In this document: one piece after another, positions 35,980 to 47,917 of the stretch
How the letters are laid out: each line of letters starts with the position of its first letter
Numbering within the stretch: position 1 is the first letter of the stretch
NCBI GenBank assembly: GCA_021521415.1
Contig: JAIQDT010003831.1
Coordinates: forward strand, 207,282 to 271,281
Origin: Bidens hawaiensis
Taxonomy: Eukaryota; Streptophyta; Magnoliopsida; Asterales; Asteraceae
Direction of reading: 5' to 3'
Length of the DNA: 64,000 nt
The notes under the pieces: model-generated
Told to the model about the DNA's origin: nothing
Databases searched by the model: none
The model's input: only the letters and a program-made list of their open reading frames with translations
Made by a program: the position numbers and the translations under genes

Positions 35980-38900
35980 GTAATGCTGCACAATCTGCAC
36001 CGCAATCGGCTCGGGCCATTATCCAAGCATGGGCTGATCTTAGGGAATCACTAAACCAAAAATCATTCACTCAACAGCATTACCAGTCTTTACAAACTTT
36101 AATTAGCTCGGGGACCTCGCTCTATGTCGCGGATCCGCAAGTTAAAGTTGTGAATTCTGTTTTGTCGGCTTCGGACCTGTCTTTACCTTCGGAATCGTAC
36201 CCGCTTTTTCTCAGACTGTTATATATATGGATTAGGAAATCGTCGAAACCGTCTGTTGCGCTCGTTAGTTCGTCTGTAAATGTTTTGTTTCAACTGTTTT
36301 TGTCTCAGTCGGGTTCCAATAAGAGCGCGTTGTTCTTTACCGAAGGGATTCTACTTCTTGGTGCATTTACGTTTGTGCCCACGGTATCTGAAGATACAAG
36401 AACACAATGTTTGGATTTGTTTTGTAAACTGATTGAACAAGATTATAAGCTGGTTTCTTTGTTTGATGATCTTGTCCCGAGCGTACTTGCTGGAATCGGT
36501 TATGCTCTATCTTCGTGCGGAAGTATTCATTTTATTCGAATTCTTGACTCGTTATTTGGAATTTGGAGTAAAGACGGCGGGCCCACGAGTAATGTAATAC
36601 ACGGGTTGATGATACTGCATCTTGCAGAATGGGTTCTTTATAATTGTATCCAATCACAATCATTCGAGAAGATTACCATTTTCTCACGAGAGATTCTGGA
36701 AGCTTCTAATCCACGATATGCACCGTTTTCTGTTGTTATGGGTGCTGCTGGGGCCCTGCGGGCCTCCAATCGGTCCATATCTACCGGTTTAATGGATTTA
36801 AGAAGTTCTGCTGAAAAACGAATTGATATTATTGCTACTGATTTAGTTTCGAGAAACGCGAATGAAGTTAAAGATAATGTTTTGCTTCAATGCATATCAT
36901 TAGCTTTAGCTAGAAGTGGTGACGTGGCGTGTAGGGATTCTTTTCTTTTATGTATTGTTTCAGCATTATTAACTGAAATCTTTCCTTTAAGACGGTTTTA
37001 TTCAAAGATTCTTGAGGCTAATATCAGTTTTAGTAACCTTGGGATTCGTGAAGTTAAAGAACATTTGCAAAGTGTTATTTTTAAGGAAGCGGGAGTGATT
37101 ACTGGTGTGTTTTGCAAACAATATGCTCAAGCGAGTGAAAGTTGTAAAACGAAAGTGGAGAATCTTATATGGGACTTTTGTCAAGATGTGTACATGTCAC
37201 ATCACCAGGTGGCGTTGATGCTTCAAGGGAAACATGAAGAGTTGATTCAAGATTTGGAGAAGATAACCGAGCCTGCGTTTCTTATGGTTGTGTTCTTTGC
37301 TTTGGCTGTTACTAAACAGAAGCTGATACCTAATGTTTCAAGAGAAGTTCAGTTGGATACATCGGTTAAGATATTAATATCGTTTTCGTGTTTGGAGTAT
37401 TTTCGACGGATGAGATTGAATGAATATATGGATACAATTAGGGCCGTTGCTGGTAGTGTTCAAGAAGATCATATGGCTTGTGTTTCTTTTGTTGAATCTA
37501 TACCTTCATACGTTGATTTGACCAAAGTTCATGGTAAGTATTATATAATTATGTTACTATTTATTTCTTAATTACTCATGTAATGTAAAATTTTTTTGGT
37601 TTATAGTTTCTTCAAACAAAATGGAGTTTACATGGTCTAAAGATAAAATGCAGACTTCTAGAATCTTATTTTATATGCGTGTGATTCCAACTTGTGCCGA
37701 AGGCATACCAACTTCAGTGTTCAGAAAGACCGTGGCTCCCATTCTTTTCTTGTATCCATGATATATAAATTATTTATACATATACTAGTTATTAAAAACA
37801 AATGTTATTCTTTAGTTCATATTTGATAAAAAGTAGGTCTGTAAACGAACTGAACTTCATTAACTGATCACCAGGAAGTTCGTTCATTTTAAAAACAGAC
37901 ACACACACGTTCATAAGTACACAACTTTTTGTGCATATAATTAAACGAGCGGACATAAACAAATGTCTCATCCGTTCAGATACGTTCATGAGCATTCGTT
38001 TATGGCCGTTTTATTTATGTTCATTCGTTTATGTTTTTTATATGTGTTTTCGTTTATGTTCGTTTAAACATTCATTTATTTTCAAATAGATATATATGTT
38101 TAGTTTTGAAATAATGATAATGGTTTGTAGACTTTAGTTTCAATATTCGATCTCAGTTTTTACTCGTGTTGTTTATGTTCACTTGTGTTTGTTTTTATGT
38201 TTGTGAATTGTTCGTTTAGAATATTAACGAACTAACATAAACGAACATGAACAAGAAAATCTGTTCATTTGAATGTTCGTGTTTGGTTGAAGTTAAACAA
38301 ACAAACATGAACAAGCCCCGTTCGGTTCATTTACATGCCTAATAAAAGTCACTCAGAGATCTATTTTACTTAACACATGCGATACCAGATACATGGGACA
38401 TCCAAATGGGAAAGTGACCCGAGCCTCACATTCAACATTTGTGGCTTTCATTTCTTCCGGGAAAGATGTTGATAGTATTGATAGTGAACGGGTTTTACTA
38501 AAGGAGCAACTTGTTTATTATTACATGCATAGATCATTAGAGGTATCTATCCGTTAATTACAGCTAAAACTATTGATAACCATTTATTATTTTCTTTATT
38601 TTTTTTAAACTACAGGGATTTCTAGGTGTCACCCCCGTTTGAAGGTATGGCTTCTGGTGTTGCTGCATTGGTTCGGTATCTGCCAGCTGGCAGTCCGTCA
38701 ACTTTTTACTGTGTTCACTCACTTGTGGAGAAAGCTAGCAGTTTATGCAGTGAATGGAAAGAACTGAACGATGAGCTGGAGCCGTGTAAGAAGCTTCTAG
38801 ATTTATTACCACGACTTCTCTCATTGGTCGATATACAGGTAATTAAGATTTAAGTCAAGCCTCCATTTTTCAAATTTAGACTCCTGTGGTCAACACGGGT

Positions 38901-39216
38901 TTTAGATTTGACTTTCGTTGTCAAATGTATTTAGGTGTTGCCAAGTTTAATGAAACTGTTGGCACAGTTGGTTGTGCAACTACCGGAAGATGGTCAAAAC
39001 ATGGTGTTAAATGACTTGTATGCTCAAGTGTCGGATTCAGATGATGTCACACGCAAACCAGCTCTTGTTTCTTGGGTGCAGTCTTTATCTTACCTCTTGT
39101 CTCAAGCTGCTATCAATAGTGCAACGAAACGGGATCCGCAGGTTGAAAGTCCGGGTGCAAAATCTTGGAGCAAGGGTAGATTGCTCGGTTTGAATAGAAT
39201 TATTGCACGAATGTAA
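35880..39216 (+). CDS. Conserved plant helical-repeat protein of unknown function ("obscurin-like")
   Basis: Five exons, 35880-37533, 37605-37751, 38389-38542, 38616 (or 38626)-38838 and 38935-39216, encode about 820 residues. The start reads MAKQGQTFFLEEWIK, followed by a short poly-Asn run from an AAT microsatellite. The remainder is almost wholly alpha-helical with Leu-rich repeats of ARM/HEAT appearance and has no catalytic motif or membrane segment. I recall a single-copy land-plant family annotated "obscurin-like", matching ARAIIQAWADLRESL, SLPSESYPLFLRLLYIWIRK and YMGHPNGKV; no function is assigned to it. Exon 4 has an oddity. With the acceptor at 38615 the frame gives GFLGVTP and then meets a stop, because a C run at 38632-38636 seems one base too long. 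An acceptor ten bases on, at 38625, restores the frame. Intron 2 contains a short transposon. Confidence 0.7.
37834..38341 (+). mobile_element. Short hAT-like element in intron 2 of the helical-repeat gene
   Basis: The left end TAGGTCTGTAAACGAAC and right end GTTCATTTACATGCCTA are inverted relative to each other. The interior is rich in CGTTTATGTTCG words. The flanks ATAAAAAG and ATAAAAGT are similar but need a one-base gap, so the target duplication is degraded. Elements of the same style occur at 24310 and 59718. Confidence 0.65.
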
Positions 39217-40524
39217 GATAGTTCATGGGTTTTTCGTATTGTGGAGTAAGTTATATCCTATATATTTATTTTTAAATTTGTAACATATGTAAGTGTATAT
39301 AATGTTATATGTTGTAGTTGTATTCATTATAAGTACTGTTTTTATCTGTCTGATGTGTTATCTTTTTAGCTAAATTTTTTGTTTGACCTGTTTGTGATCG
39401 CAATACAAATCGACTTGTTAATAAGAATAGCCATGGATTGTCTAGATTGTATCAGTATACGCATAACACGCATAACGTGTCTCATGAGTAAGTGATATTA
39501 TCTAGTTGCTTATGATTTTGCTGACCATATGAATGAGATCATCATACATTTCAAACATTTATCAAGTCATTGCCATATAAGTATATAACTAATGTGACGT
39601 TAATTAACTAGCGCATGCGTATGTGTAGTGGAAGGATTTTAACTAACCATTTCCACCGTCTGGTACTTGGTAATGGAGGCGGTGTAATTCTTAATATCAA
39701 CAATATTTATGTTAATTCACACTCAGTTAACGGAAAAAAGAAAAGGAAAAAATCACGCATGTGGTCAACACCGTTAAAAGGAGGGGGTTTTTCTTACCGG
39801 GTTGGGTTTCATGATGTAAATGACCGATTTGCCCTGAATTTTAAATGGTACAAACTAACGGGAGTAGACGGCTGATCCTAATTGCAAAAAATGTGTCGAC
39901 TACGGATATCTTCGATTTTGCAACACGGGGTTGATTCCGGCAAAATGGTGTTGACCACAAGGGTGACTTTTGCACTTAACTCAGTTTTAAAAGACTATAA
40001 AATTGTTAAAGGGGCTATAAAATTGTCAAATGTCAACCGGTATTTCGGGTGCGTTTGGGATTGCTTATTTAAGTCTAAAAGGACTTTTTGTCAAAAGAAC
40101 TTATTAACTTACGAATTTTATAAAAAGTGTTTTTTTTTTAAATGTTTGGATCAGCTTATGTGACGTGAAAAATCAAAATGTCTAAAAAGGAAATTCTTTT
40201 AAAAAAGTTTTGTAAGGGGTTTTGAGGATTTGAAGGGTATAATGGGCATTACCAAACCCATAAGTTAATAAGTTACAAGATCACAACCGATACGCTAGTA
40301 AGTTACAAGATCACAACTTATGAAAACAACTTATTTTACCCTTCTGATAAGTCAAATTCTAAAAGACCTTATAAGACTTTATAAGCAGCCTAAAAGGAAT
40401 TATAAGAACCTTTATAAGTTATAGAGCCTAAAAGGAATTTGAGTCCGGGTCATAATGGATCGTTTTAAAATATATCAATTTGGTTAAGATGAAAATGAAA
40501 TGAATCGTTTTAGAAACAACCCAT
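39217..40524. other. intergenic stretch
   Basis: It includes the 3' untranslated region of the preceding gene. The open frames at 39615-39875 and 39882-40163 show no recognisable protein features. Confidence 0.4.
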
Positions 40525-41118
40525 TTGTTAAAGAATGGTGGCCTAAGAAGTTTTTTTGCTTTCTCAAAGTCGAAGGCGAGTGATGGCGTCGGAACATCTT
40601 TTAGTGGTGAGAAATCTAGTTCTTCCTTGTTAAAGCAAACTAGACAAGTCGAGAGTGGTATTGGCGTTGGTGTGTCGGTGAGTGGAAAAAAACATGAAGA
40701 GAAGGATGCAAGCAAAAGGGAGCTGGCTATTCGTTCAAAGTCGTCTGAACATTAAAAGAGGAAAGTGTCGGACATGATGCTGCAAGACTTCAAGGAGAAG
40801 AGAAAAATATATAATTATGAGTTATGACCAAAGGGATTCAGGAATGCTATTGCTGAGCTGGCAGCATCGGCGGATTTTGTTGGTCGACAAGATGGTATGA
40901 GGGACGGCATGAAACTTCAACTGTATGGGAAGCGGATTGAAGACCATGAGTATTATAAAGTTGATGCTGAGGGTGAGTTGGCCAACGCGTTTAAGACTTT
41001 GAGCGACGTTAGCTTTCCCGTGATGTTGGAGCTGGTCTCGACCGCTGATCAGGAGGACTTGGATACTTTGAAAGACTTACTTGCTAGCCCGATTCATGAT
41101 GGGTTAGAAAAGAAGTAG
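40525..41118 (+). pseudogene. Degenerate retroelement-derived frame
   Basis: One frame reads through from 40525 to 41118 with in-frame stops at about 40753 and 40825. The first part is Ser/Lys-rich (GTSFSGEKSSSSLLKQ); the second reads LAASADFVGRQDGMRDGMKL and ELANAFKTLSDVSFPVML. The ending resembles the C-terminal part of plant proteins annotated as gypsy-type transposon domains. That assignment is uncertain; broken coding capacity is clear. Confidence 0.4.
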
Positions 41119-41198
41119 TCTTTGTTGTTCAAACAGTGCCCCTATCCTATAGGATAGATAAGTTGGTTCTAGTAAGACCATCTGCTCTAAACCGTAAT

Positions 41199-41313
41199 AA
41201 TCAAGCTACAATCAATAGTGCACCCAAATGGGACCCACAACTTGAAAGTTCTGGTGCAAAATCTTGGAATAAGGACGGTTCAATAGGATTTTTGCACGAG
41301 TTTTAAAAGTTCA
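41199..41313 (+). pseudogene. Duplicated fragment of the last exon of the helical-repeat gene
   Basis: This block matches the end of exon 5 (about 39098-39228): ATCAATAGTGCA, GACCCACAACTTGAAAGT, GGTGCAAAATCTTGGA, then ATTTTTGCACGAGTTTTAA and AAGTTCAT, which corresponds to sequence past the original stop. It has many substitutions and a small deletion and is not a functional exon. The block lies about 2 kb downstream of the original. Confidence 0.75.
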
Positions 41314-41424
41314 TTTCGCCAACTTACCTTAGAATTGCTAAATTAATTTTCTAAATGTTGTTATGCTGGAGTATGAACTATAAAGAACGTATATGCGTAC
41401 CACGGAATAACCACCCCACGGATT

Positions 41425-41958
41425 TTTGTCCCACATCGGTTTGGGAACAAAATAATGAATGGTTTATAAGTTAGTGACCTTACACCCATTTGAATTCTTT
41501 ATGACATGTTTTACCACAAGTCCTACGCGCGAGCAGGGGGGGTTGCAAATTTGGGTTTCTGGACTAGAAATCCATCGAACTCGTGCGTGCCCGCGGCACG
41601 AATGCAACTCCGAAAACTCGAGCCCGCGTGAGACGATTTTTTGAATATTATTATTCTTTAATAGTCTTGAATGGCCATAAATCAGAATTGATTATCTGGT
41701 TATGAGACCATTCTTCATTTGTAGACACACCAAAAATCAAACACACTTCTTCTTCTACTTCTCTACAGCAATATTATTTCCGACTGCATTTCAGGCAAGT
41801 GTCCGAGTCCGGCAGAGCACCGACTCTGTTTTGAACCGGAGTACCCTGGGAACATACCGAGAATCTGTTTAAGGGAATTGTGTTAAACACAAGCCCGGTT
41901 TACTGTTTTGTTTATTTTCGTTCAATTTTCTGGAATTTATAATACAAGTTTTCCAACA
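41425..41958 (+). repeat. 5' LTR, truncated and without TATA box
   Basis: It aligns with the 3' LTR from TTTGTCCCACATCGG to TTTTCCAACA. It lacks the outer TGTTGGAAG end and about 20 bp around 41702, the piece that in the 3' LTR contains the TATA motif. Confidence 0.85.
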
Positions 41959-42005
41959 AACTTAAACAAATTACTTATTATTATTCTTGTATTTTGCATT
42001 TCAGA

Positions 42006-45000
42006 ATGGAATCCCAACCCATGAGCGCTGTTGTTTCTGCCATCGTGACTAACGCGGTTACTGTCACAACCGGTTTGGTTGCTCCGTTGTCGAGTGCTGT
42101 CACGTCTCATGCTGAGAAACCAGAGAAGTTCACCGGTGTGAATTTCAAACAGTGGCAACAAAAGATGTTCTTTTATTTGACCACTTTGAACCTCGCGAGG
42201 TTCTTGACTGAAACCGTTCCTCATGTTGATGAAGAGGCAACGAATGCGCTGTCGGTAAGCGCGGTTCAGGCTTGGAATCATTCGGATTTCTTGTGCCGGA
42301 ACTATGTCTTGAATGACATGATTGATGCACTTTAAAATGCGTATTGTAAGGCCAAGACTGCCAAAGAATTATGGGAGTCGTTGGACCGAAAATACAAACC
42401 GAAGATGCCGGTACTAAGAAATTCGTGGTGGCTAAGTTCTTGGACTTTAAAATGATAGACTCAAAAACTGTTATGAGTCAAGTCCAAGATTTAAAAGTTA
42501 TTCTTCATGATATTCATGCGGAAGGGATGTCGCTTAGTGAGACATTCCAAGTTGCTTGTATTATTGAGAAGCTACCACCAAGTTGGGTCGATTGCAAGAA
42601 CTATCTCAAGTATAAGCGAAAGGAGATGACCATTGAAGATCTTGTTGTTCGTCTTCGTATTGAAGAAGATAACAAAATTGCTCTAAAAAGAATTGACGGT
42701 CCTGGAACAACAAAGGCCAATGTTGTTGAACATGGCCAATCTTCAAAGGGTAAAAATGGTGGAAAGAAAAATCATGGGAAAGGCTTCAACCTTGGTCCTA
42801 AGGGGGGAGTTGGGAAGAACAAGAAGTTCCAAGGAACTTTTTATAATTGTGGGAAGCAAGGGCATAGGTCCAATGAGTGCAAGCTTCCAAAGAAAGAAAA
42901 TGCTCGACAAGTTAACATGGTTCGTGAGGTTGAGAACCTTGTTGCGGTGGTCACGGACCTCTCGATTATGGTCACCGAAGTTAACTTGGTTGGGCAAAAT
43001 AACAAAGATTAGTGGGTCGATACGGGGGCTACCCGTCATGTGTTCTTTGACAAAAGTCTCTTTAGCACCTTCAAAGAGGTGACTAATGGAGAAAAGGTGT
43101 TTATGAGAAACTCCGCTACGGCCGAAGTCAAAGGTGAGGGGAATGTGGTGTTGAAGATGACTTCGGGAAAGGAACTTACTTTGTCAAATGTGTTGTATGT
43201 TCCCGAAATTCGTAAGAACCTTGTGTCGGGGTGGCAGTTGAACAAGTTTGGGTTCAAAATGGTGATTGAGTCTGATAAGGTCGTGTTGACCAAAAATGGT
43301 GTGTATATTGGTAAGGGCTATGCCCTTAATGGTATGTTCAAGTTGAATGTAACCGTGTTTAACAAAATGAATGAGAATGCTACTAGTTCTGCTTATATGC
43401 TTGAGTCTTCTAATGTTTGGCATGGTAGACTAGGTCATGTTAATTTTAATTCCATTCGACGTTTGATTAAACTTAAATGCATACCAACATTAGACATCGA
43501 CTCAAATAATAAATGTGAAACTTGTGTCGAGGCAAAACAAACGAGATCGTCATTCAAGAAGATTGAACGATTTACCGAACCCCTCGAAATGATCACACCG
43601 ATGTGTGTAATCTAAAAGCAATTCCTACCGTGGTGGGAACAAGTACTTCATCACGTTCATTGATGATAGTACAAGATATTTCTATGTTTACTTAAAATTA
43701 AGGACGAGGCTATTGATAAGTTTATCTTATTTAAAGCCGAAGTTGAGAATCAACTAAATTGGAAAATTAAAAGAGTAAGGAGTGACCGAGGAGGTGAATA
43801 TGTTTCACCTTTTATTGACTTGTGTAAAAAAGAAGGAATCATACATGAAGTCACACCTCCTTACTCCCCTCAATCAAATGGTATAGCGGAACGTAAGAAC
43901 CGAACCTTGAAAGAAATGATGAATGCCATGATGATAAGTTCTGGGGTAAGCCCGGACATGTGGGGGGGGGGGGATCAATCTTATCGGCTGATTATGTCTT
44001 AAACATGATACCGAATAAGAAGAAAGATCTAACTCCATATGAGTTATGGACGAGAATTAAACCACCATATAAATACTTGCGAGTGTGGGGGTGCCTAGCC
44101 AAGGTAGTGGTGACTCCACCAAAACGCCTACTAATTGGACCCAAAACCGTGGATTGTGTGTTTATAGGATATACCCTTCCTGGTGGTGCATATCGATTTC
44201 TTGTGCATGATTCCAAGAATCCCGGAATAAACAATGGCACCATAATAGAAGCAAAGGATGCATCATGGTTTGAATATAAGTTCCCATGTTTACCGAGCTA
44301 TTATAGACCGGTTGAGGAAAGTATTCAAAACGAGAGTACTGGAGATGAACCTCGGGAACAATCTGAGACAGAGGAGGTTGAAATCAGAAAAAGTAAACGA
44401 CAAAGGACTGAAAAATCCTTCGGCCCTGATTTCCTTACCTACATGGTAGAAGAGGAACCTCAAATGTATCAACAAGCGGTGAACTCCGCTGAAGGGCCTC
44501 AGTGGAGGGAGGCCATCAAATGTGAGATATATTCTATCTTACAAAATCATACGTGGGAACTAGTGGATCTTCCTCAAGAATGTAAACCACTAGGATATCG
44601 ATGGATCTTCAAGAAGAAGATGAAACCTGATGGCACCATCGATAAGTATAAGGCAAGGTTGGTGATCAAAGGATATAAACAACGAGAAGGTTTAGATTAC
44701 TTTGATACATATTCGTCGGTTACGCGAATAACATCTATAAGGTTGGTGCTTGCCATTGCCGCTATTAGAAACTTGGAAGTTCACCAAATGGATGTAAAAA
44801 CGGCTTTCTTGAATGGAAATCTAGAGGAAGAGATTTACATGGAACAACCCGAAGGCTTCATAGCCGTTGGGCAAGAAAAGAAAGTATGTAAACTTGTGAA
44901 ATCCTTGTATGGATTGAAACAAGCTCCTAAACAATGGCACCAAAAGTTTGATCATGTCATGCTTGATGTTGGGTTCAAAATCAATGAATGTGACAAATGT

Positions 45001-45994
45001 GTGTACGTGAAGGACACATCCGATGGATATGTCATTTTGTGTCTATACGTAGATGATATGCTCATTGCTGGTAGTGATGACAAAATCATAACGTCCACTA
45101 AGAACATGTTAAAAGCAAGATTTGACATGAAGGACATGGGTCTTGCGGATGTGATTTTGGGAGTTAAAATCACACAAACCCAAAATGGACTTGTTTTAAG
45201 TCAATCCCATTACGTGAGCAAAATTCTTGAGAAGTTTAATGCGAATGACTCTAATGTAGCTAGAACTCCCATTGACACGAGTCAACATCTAGCTAAGAAT
45301 AGAGGTGAACCCGTTAACCAGTTGGAATACTCAAGAATTATTAACAGTTTGATGTATCTTATGAGTTGCACTAGACCCGACTTAGCATATGCTGTGAGCA
45401 AGCTAAGTAGATACACAAGCAACCCAAGTTCAAGTCATTGGAACTGTGTGATTCGGTTGCTTCGGTACCTAAGATACACTAGAGAATACGGGTTACATTA
45501 TAACAGATATCCAGCAGTTGTCGAAGGACATTGTGATGCAAATTGGATATCTGACACGAATGATTCCAGAGCAACAAGTGGGTATGTATTCACACTTGGA
45601 GGTGCTGCTATATCGCGGAAATCGTCTAAACAAACGGTTATAGCTAGATCCACGATGGAATCAGAATTCATCGCCCTGGATAAAGCAGGCGAAGAGGATG
45701 GTTACGTCATTTGTTGAGGATATACCAAGATGGCCTAAGCCGGCATCGGCCATCTGTATACATTGTGATAGCCAATCGGCAATTGGCAGAGCTCATAGCA
45801 CAATGTATAATGGTAAGAATAAACATATTAGACGTAGACATAATACGGTACGACAACTAATATCTACTGGAATTATCACTGTTGACTACGTGAAGTCAAA
45901 GGATAATATTGCGGATCCGCTAACAAAAGGCCTAAGTAGAGAGTTAGTTCAGAAGTCGTCCATGGGAATGGGACTGAAGCCCTTGAAAAATTAA
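42006..45994 (+). pseudogene. Copia gag-pol polyprotein, multiply frameshifted
   Basis: Gag starts at 42006 (MESQPMSAVV), meets a stop at 42333-42335 and changes frame near 42400. The zinc knuckle near 42836 has NCGKQGHRSNEC, but its first Cys is replaced by Phe. A TAG at 43010-43012 stands just before the protease motif DTGAT. The integrase zinc-binding segment (WHGRLGH, then CETC) is present near 43420-43530; its core is broken by a stop at about 43612, at least one indel near 43695 and a run of 12 G at 43962-43973. Reverse transcriptase is the best preserved part, about 44480-45250, with the YVDDM catalytic motif at 45046-45060. RNase H follows ([10 protein letters not shown]) and shifts frame near 45700, ending at 45994. 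The family is the plant TNT1-like type. It is decayed and cannot act on its own. Confidence 0.9.
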
Positions 45995-46092
45995 AGTTCA
46001 TGCGAAGGAAACCTAACTCAACAGACTGGAGATCCCAAGAGTTGAGTTCAATAGGAAAACCTACTTGTATGAATTAGTGTGGTTACTGTGGT

Positions 46093-46110
46093 GGGGGGGG
46101 GGGGGGGGGG
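46093..46110 (+). repeat. Poly-G tract
   Basis: Eighteen consecutive G between the end of RNase H and the 3' LTR. The length may be inaccurate. Confidence 0.8.
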
Positions 46111-46576
46111 ATAACCCTACAATTTTAAGAGGGAGTTTACCACGTGGAAAGGTAACCTTCCTAGTCCATTCCTAAAAGTGACAAGTGTGAGGCTAAGCAT
46201 ATGGCTTTTAATGATTCGACCAAGGTAGTCATACATGGTGGTGAATCACCTATGTGAGAGAGAAGTGGAGTTGCTTCAAAGGGTGTTGTTGGACACAATA
46301 CTTAATAGCTCTTGCAGAACCAGGCGCATGTTCATGACCATAACGAACATAACTATGAGGACTTGACTTTGTCAGGGAGAGTCTTGTGTGAAGTGTATTG
46401 TCGTCTACACAAACGGCAAACGAGTTCAAAGACATCACCGTCTACTCAGAGCCAGTGGGCTAAGTATGCTTCATAAGCAAAGGTTCAAAGGATAACACCT
46501 ACCTATTGTATGCAACATTCAACTGTCGAAATCTAATCAGAATAATGTTGTTTCGACCTCCATTCATGTGGGGGAT

Positions 46577-47175
46577 TGTTGGAAGTTTTAAGTGTGTGAA
46601 TGAAGGAAGTGGTGGAAGTGGTAAAGGTTTGTCCCACATCGGTTTTGGAACAAAATAATGAATGGTTTATAAGGTAGTGACCTTACACCCATTTGAATTC
46701 TTTATGACATGTTTTACCACAAGTCCTACGCGCGCGCAGGGGGGGTGCAAATTTGGGTTTCTGGACTAGAAATCCATCGAACTTGTGCATGACCGCACGT
46801 CCCGCGGACAAAAACCCGAGCCCGCGTGAGACGATTTTTTGAATATTATTATTCTTTAATAGTCTTGAATGACCATAAATCAGAATTGATTATCTGGTTA
46901 TGAGTTTTGGTTATAAATACCATGACCATTCTTCATTTGTAGACACACCAAAAATCAAACACGCTTCTTCTTCTACTTCTCTACAACAATATTATTTCCG
47001 ATTGCATTTCAGGCAAGTGTCCGAGTCCGACAGAGCACCAATTCTGTTTCGAACCGAAGTACCCTGGGAACAGACCGAGAATCTTTTTAAGGGAATTGTG
47101 TTAAACACAAGCCCGGTTTACTGTTTGTTTATTTTAGTTCAATTTTCTGGAATTTATAATACAAGTTTTCCAACA
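46577..47175 (+). repeat. 3' LTR, complete
   Basis: It starts TGTTGGAAG and ends TTTTCCAACA, with the termini inverted. It retains a TATA motif, TTATAAATA, at 46911-46919. The length is 599 bp. Confidence 0.85.
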
Positions 47176-47917
47176 GTTTATATAATTACGTTGTAGAAGT
47201 ACTGCTAGTAATCTTTGTTTAAAACATTTTTATAGTCTAGTAAAAAGATTGTAGCTCTATGTATTATATATAGACGTTTATTTTTCTAATAACTTTGATA
47301 AGAAAATTATGTAACTATTTTTTTGAAGAGGTCATTGATAAGAAAATTATTTTATATTCGGCCACTTAGTGATTTGTTCGTAATGTGTTTGTTTTGTTTT
47401 TAGTTTTTTTGTTATTTATTTTCTTTTTTATATCTATGTGGTCATTCTTAAAAGGATGTGGTAAAATAAGTCAATGCGGTAACTTATTAATGAAGTATAG
47501 TAACGACGTAAATCTCTAGTAATATCAAATCAATAAAGAAATATTTAAAAATTAATAAAAGATATATATAAAAAACCAGCACTTCATAAAAAGTCAAAAA
47601 ACATATGTTTTGTACTTACAAACTGAAAAGTATTGAATAATGAATATATTTTTGTAGTTGGTGTGAAAATAGCTTTTTTTAGTGGTTAATATACGCCTAG
47701 TTTTGAATTTGTTTATATAATTTTCAATGCGTGACATTAATAATATTTGTTTAAAACATTATTCTATTAATCATAATCCCGGTTTTATCGGATCCCAAAT
47801 CATTCAAAGATATGATATTATTAATTTATTATTATTATTTATGTACACTATCATTTTAATTTTTAACCAACATATATAAGATGTATCAAATGTATCAAAA
47901 TGTATCAAATGAATACA
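47176..47917. other. region between the copia element and the P450
   Basis: AT-rich. ATATATAAG at 47871-47879 lies too close to the start codon to be a conventional TATA box. An ATGTATCAAA-type phrase is repeated three times just before the start. Confidence 0.4.

Larger units (their letters stand above)
41425..47175 (+). mobile_element. Degenerate Ty1/copia LTR retrotransposon
   Basis: The order is a 5' LTR, gag, protease, integrase, reverse transcriptase, RNase H and a 3' LTR, the copia arrangement. The 3' LTR is preceded by the purine tract GTGGGGGAT. After the 5' LTR the expected TGGTATCAGAGC primer-binding site is absent. The 5' LTR lacks about 47 bp at its outer edge. All reading frames are interrupted, so the copy is not autonomous. 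It ends about 740 bp upstream of the P450 pseudogene. Confidence 0.9.

Noticed and set aside
39615..40163. Two plus-strand frames of 86 and 93 codons
   Set aside because: No recognisable domain, no splice context and no relation to the neighbouring gene.
41959..42005. Primer-binding site after the copia 5' LTR
   Set aside because: The sequence after TTCCAACA does not match the initiator-methionine tRNA, and I could not identify another tRNA by eye.
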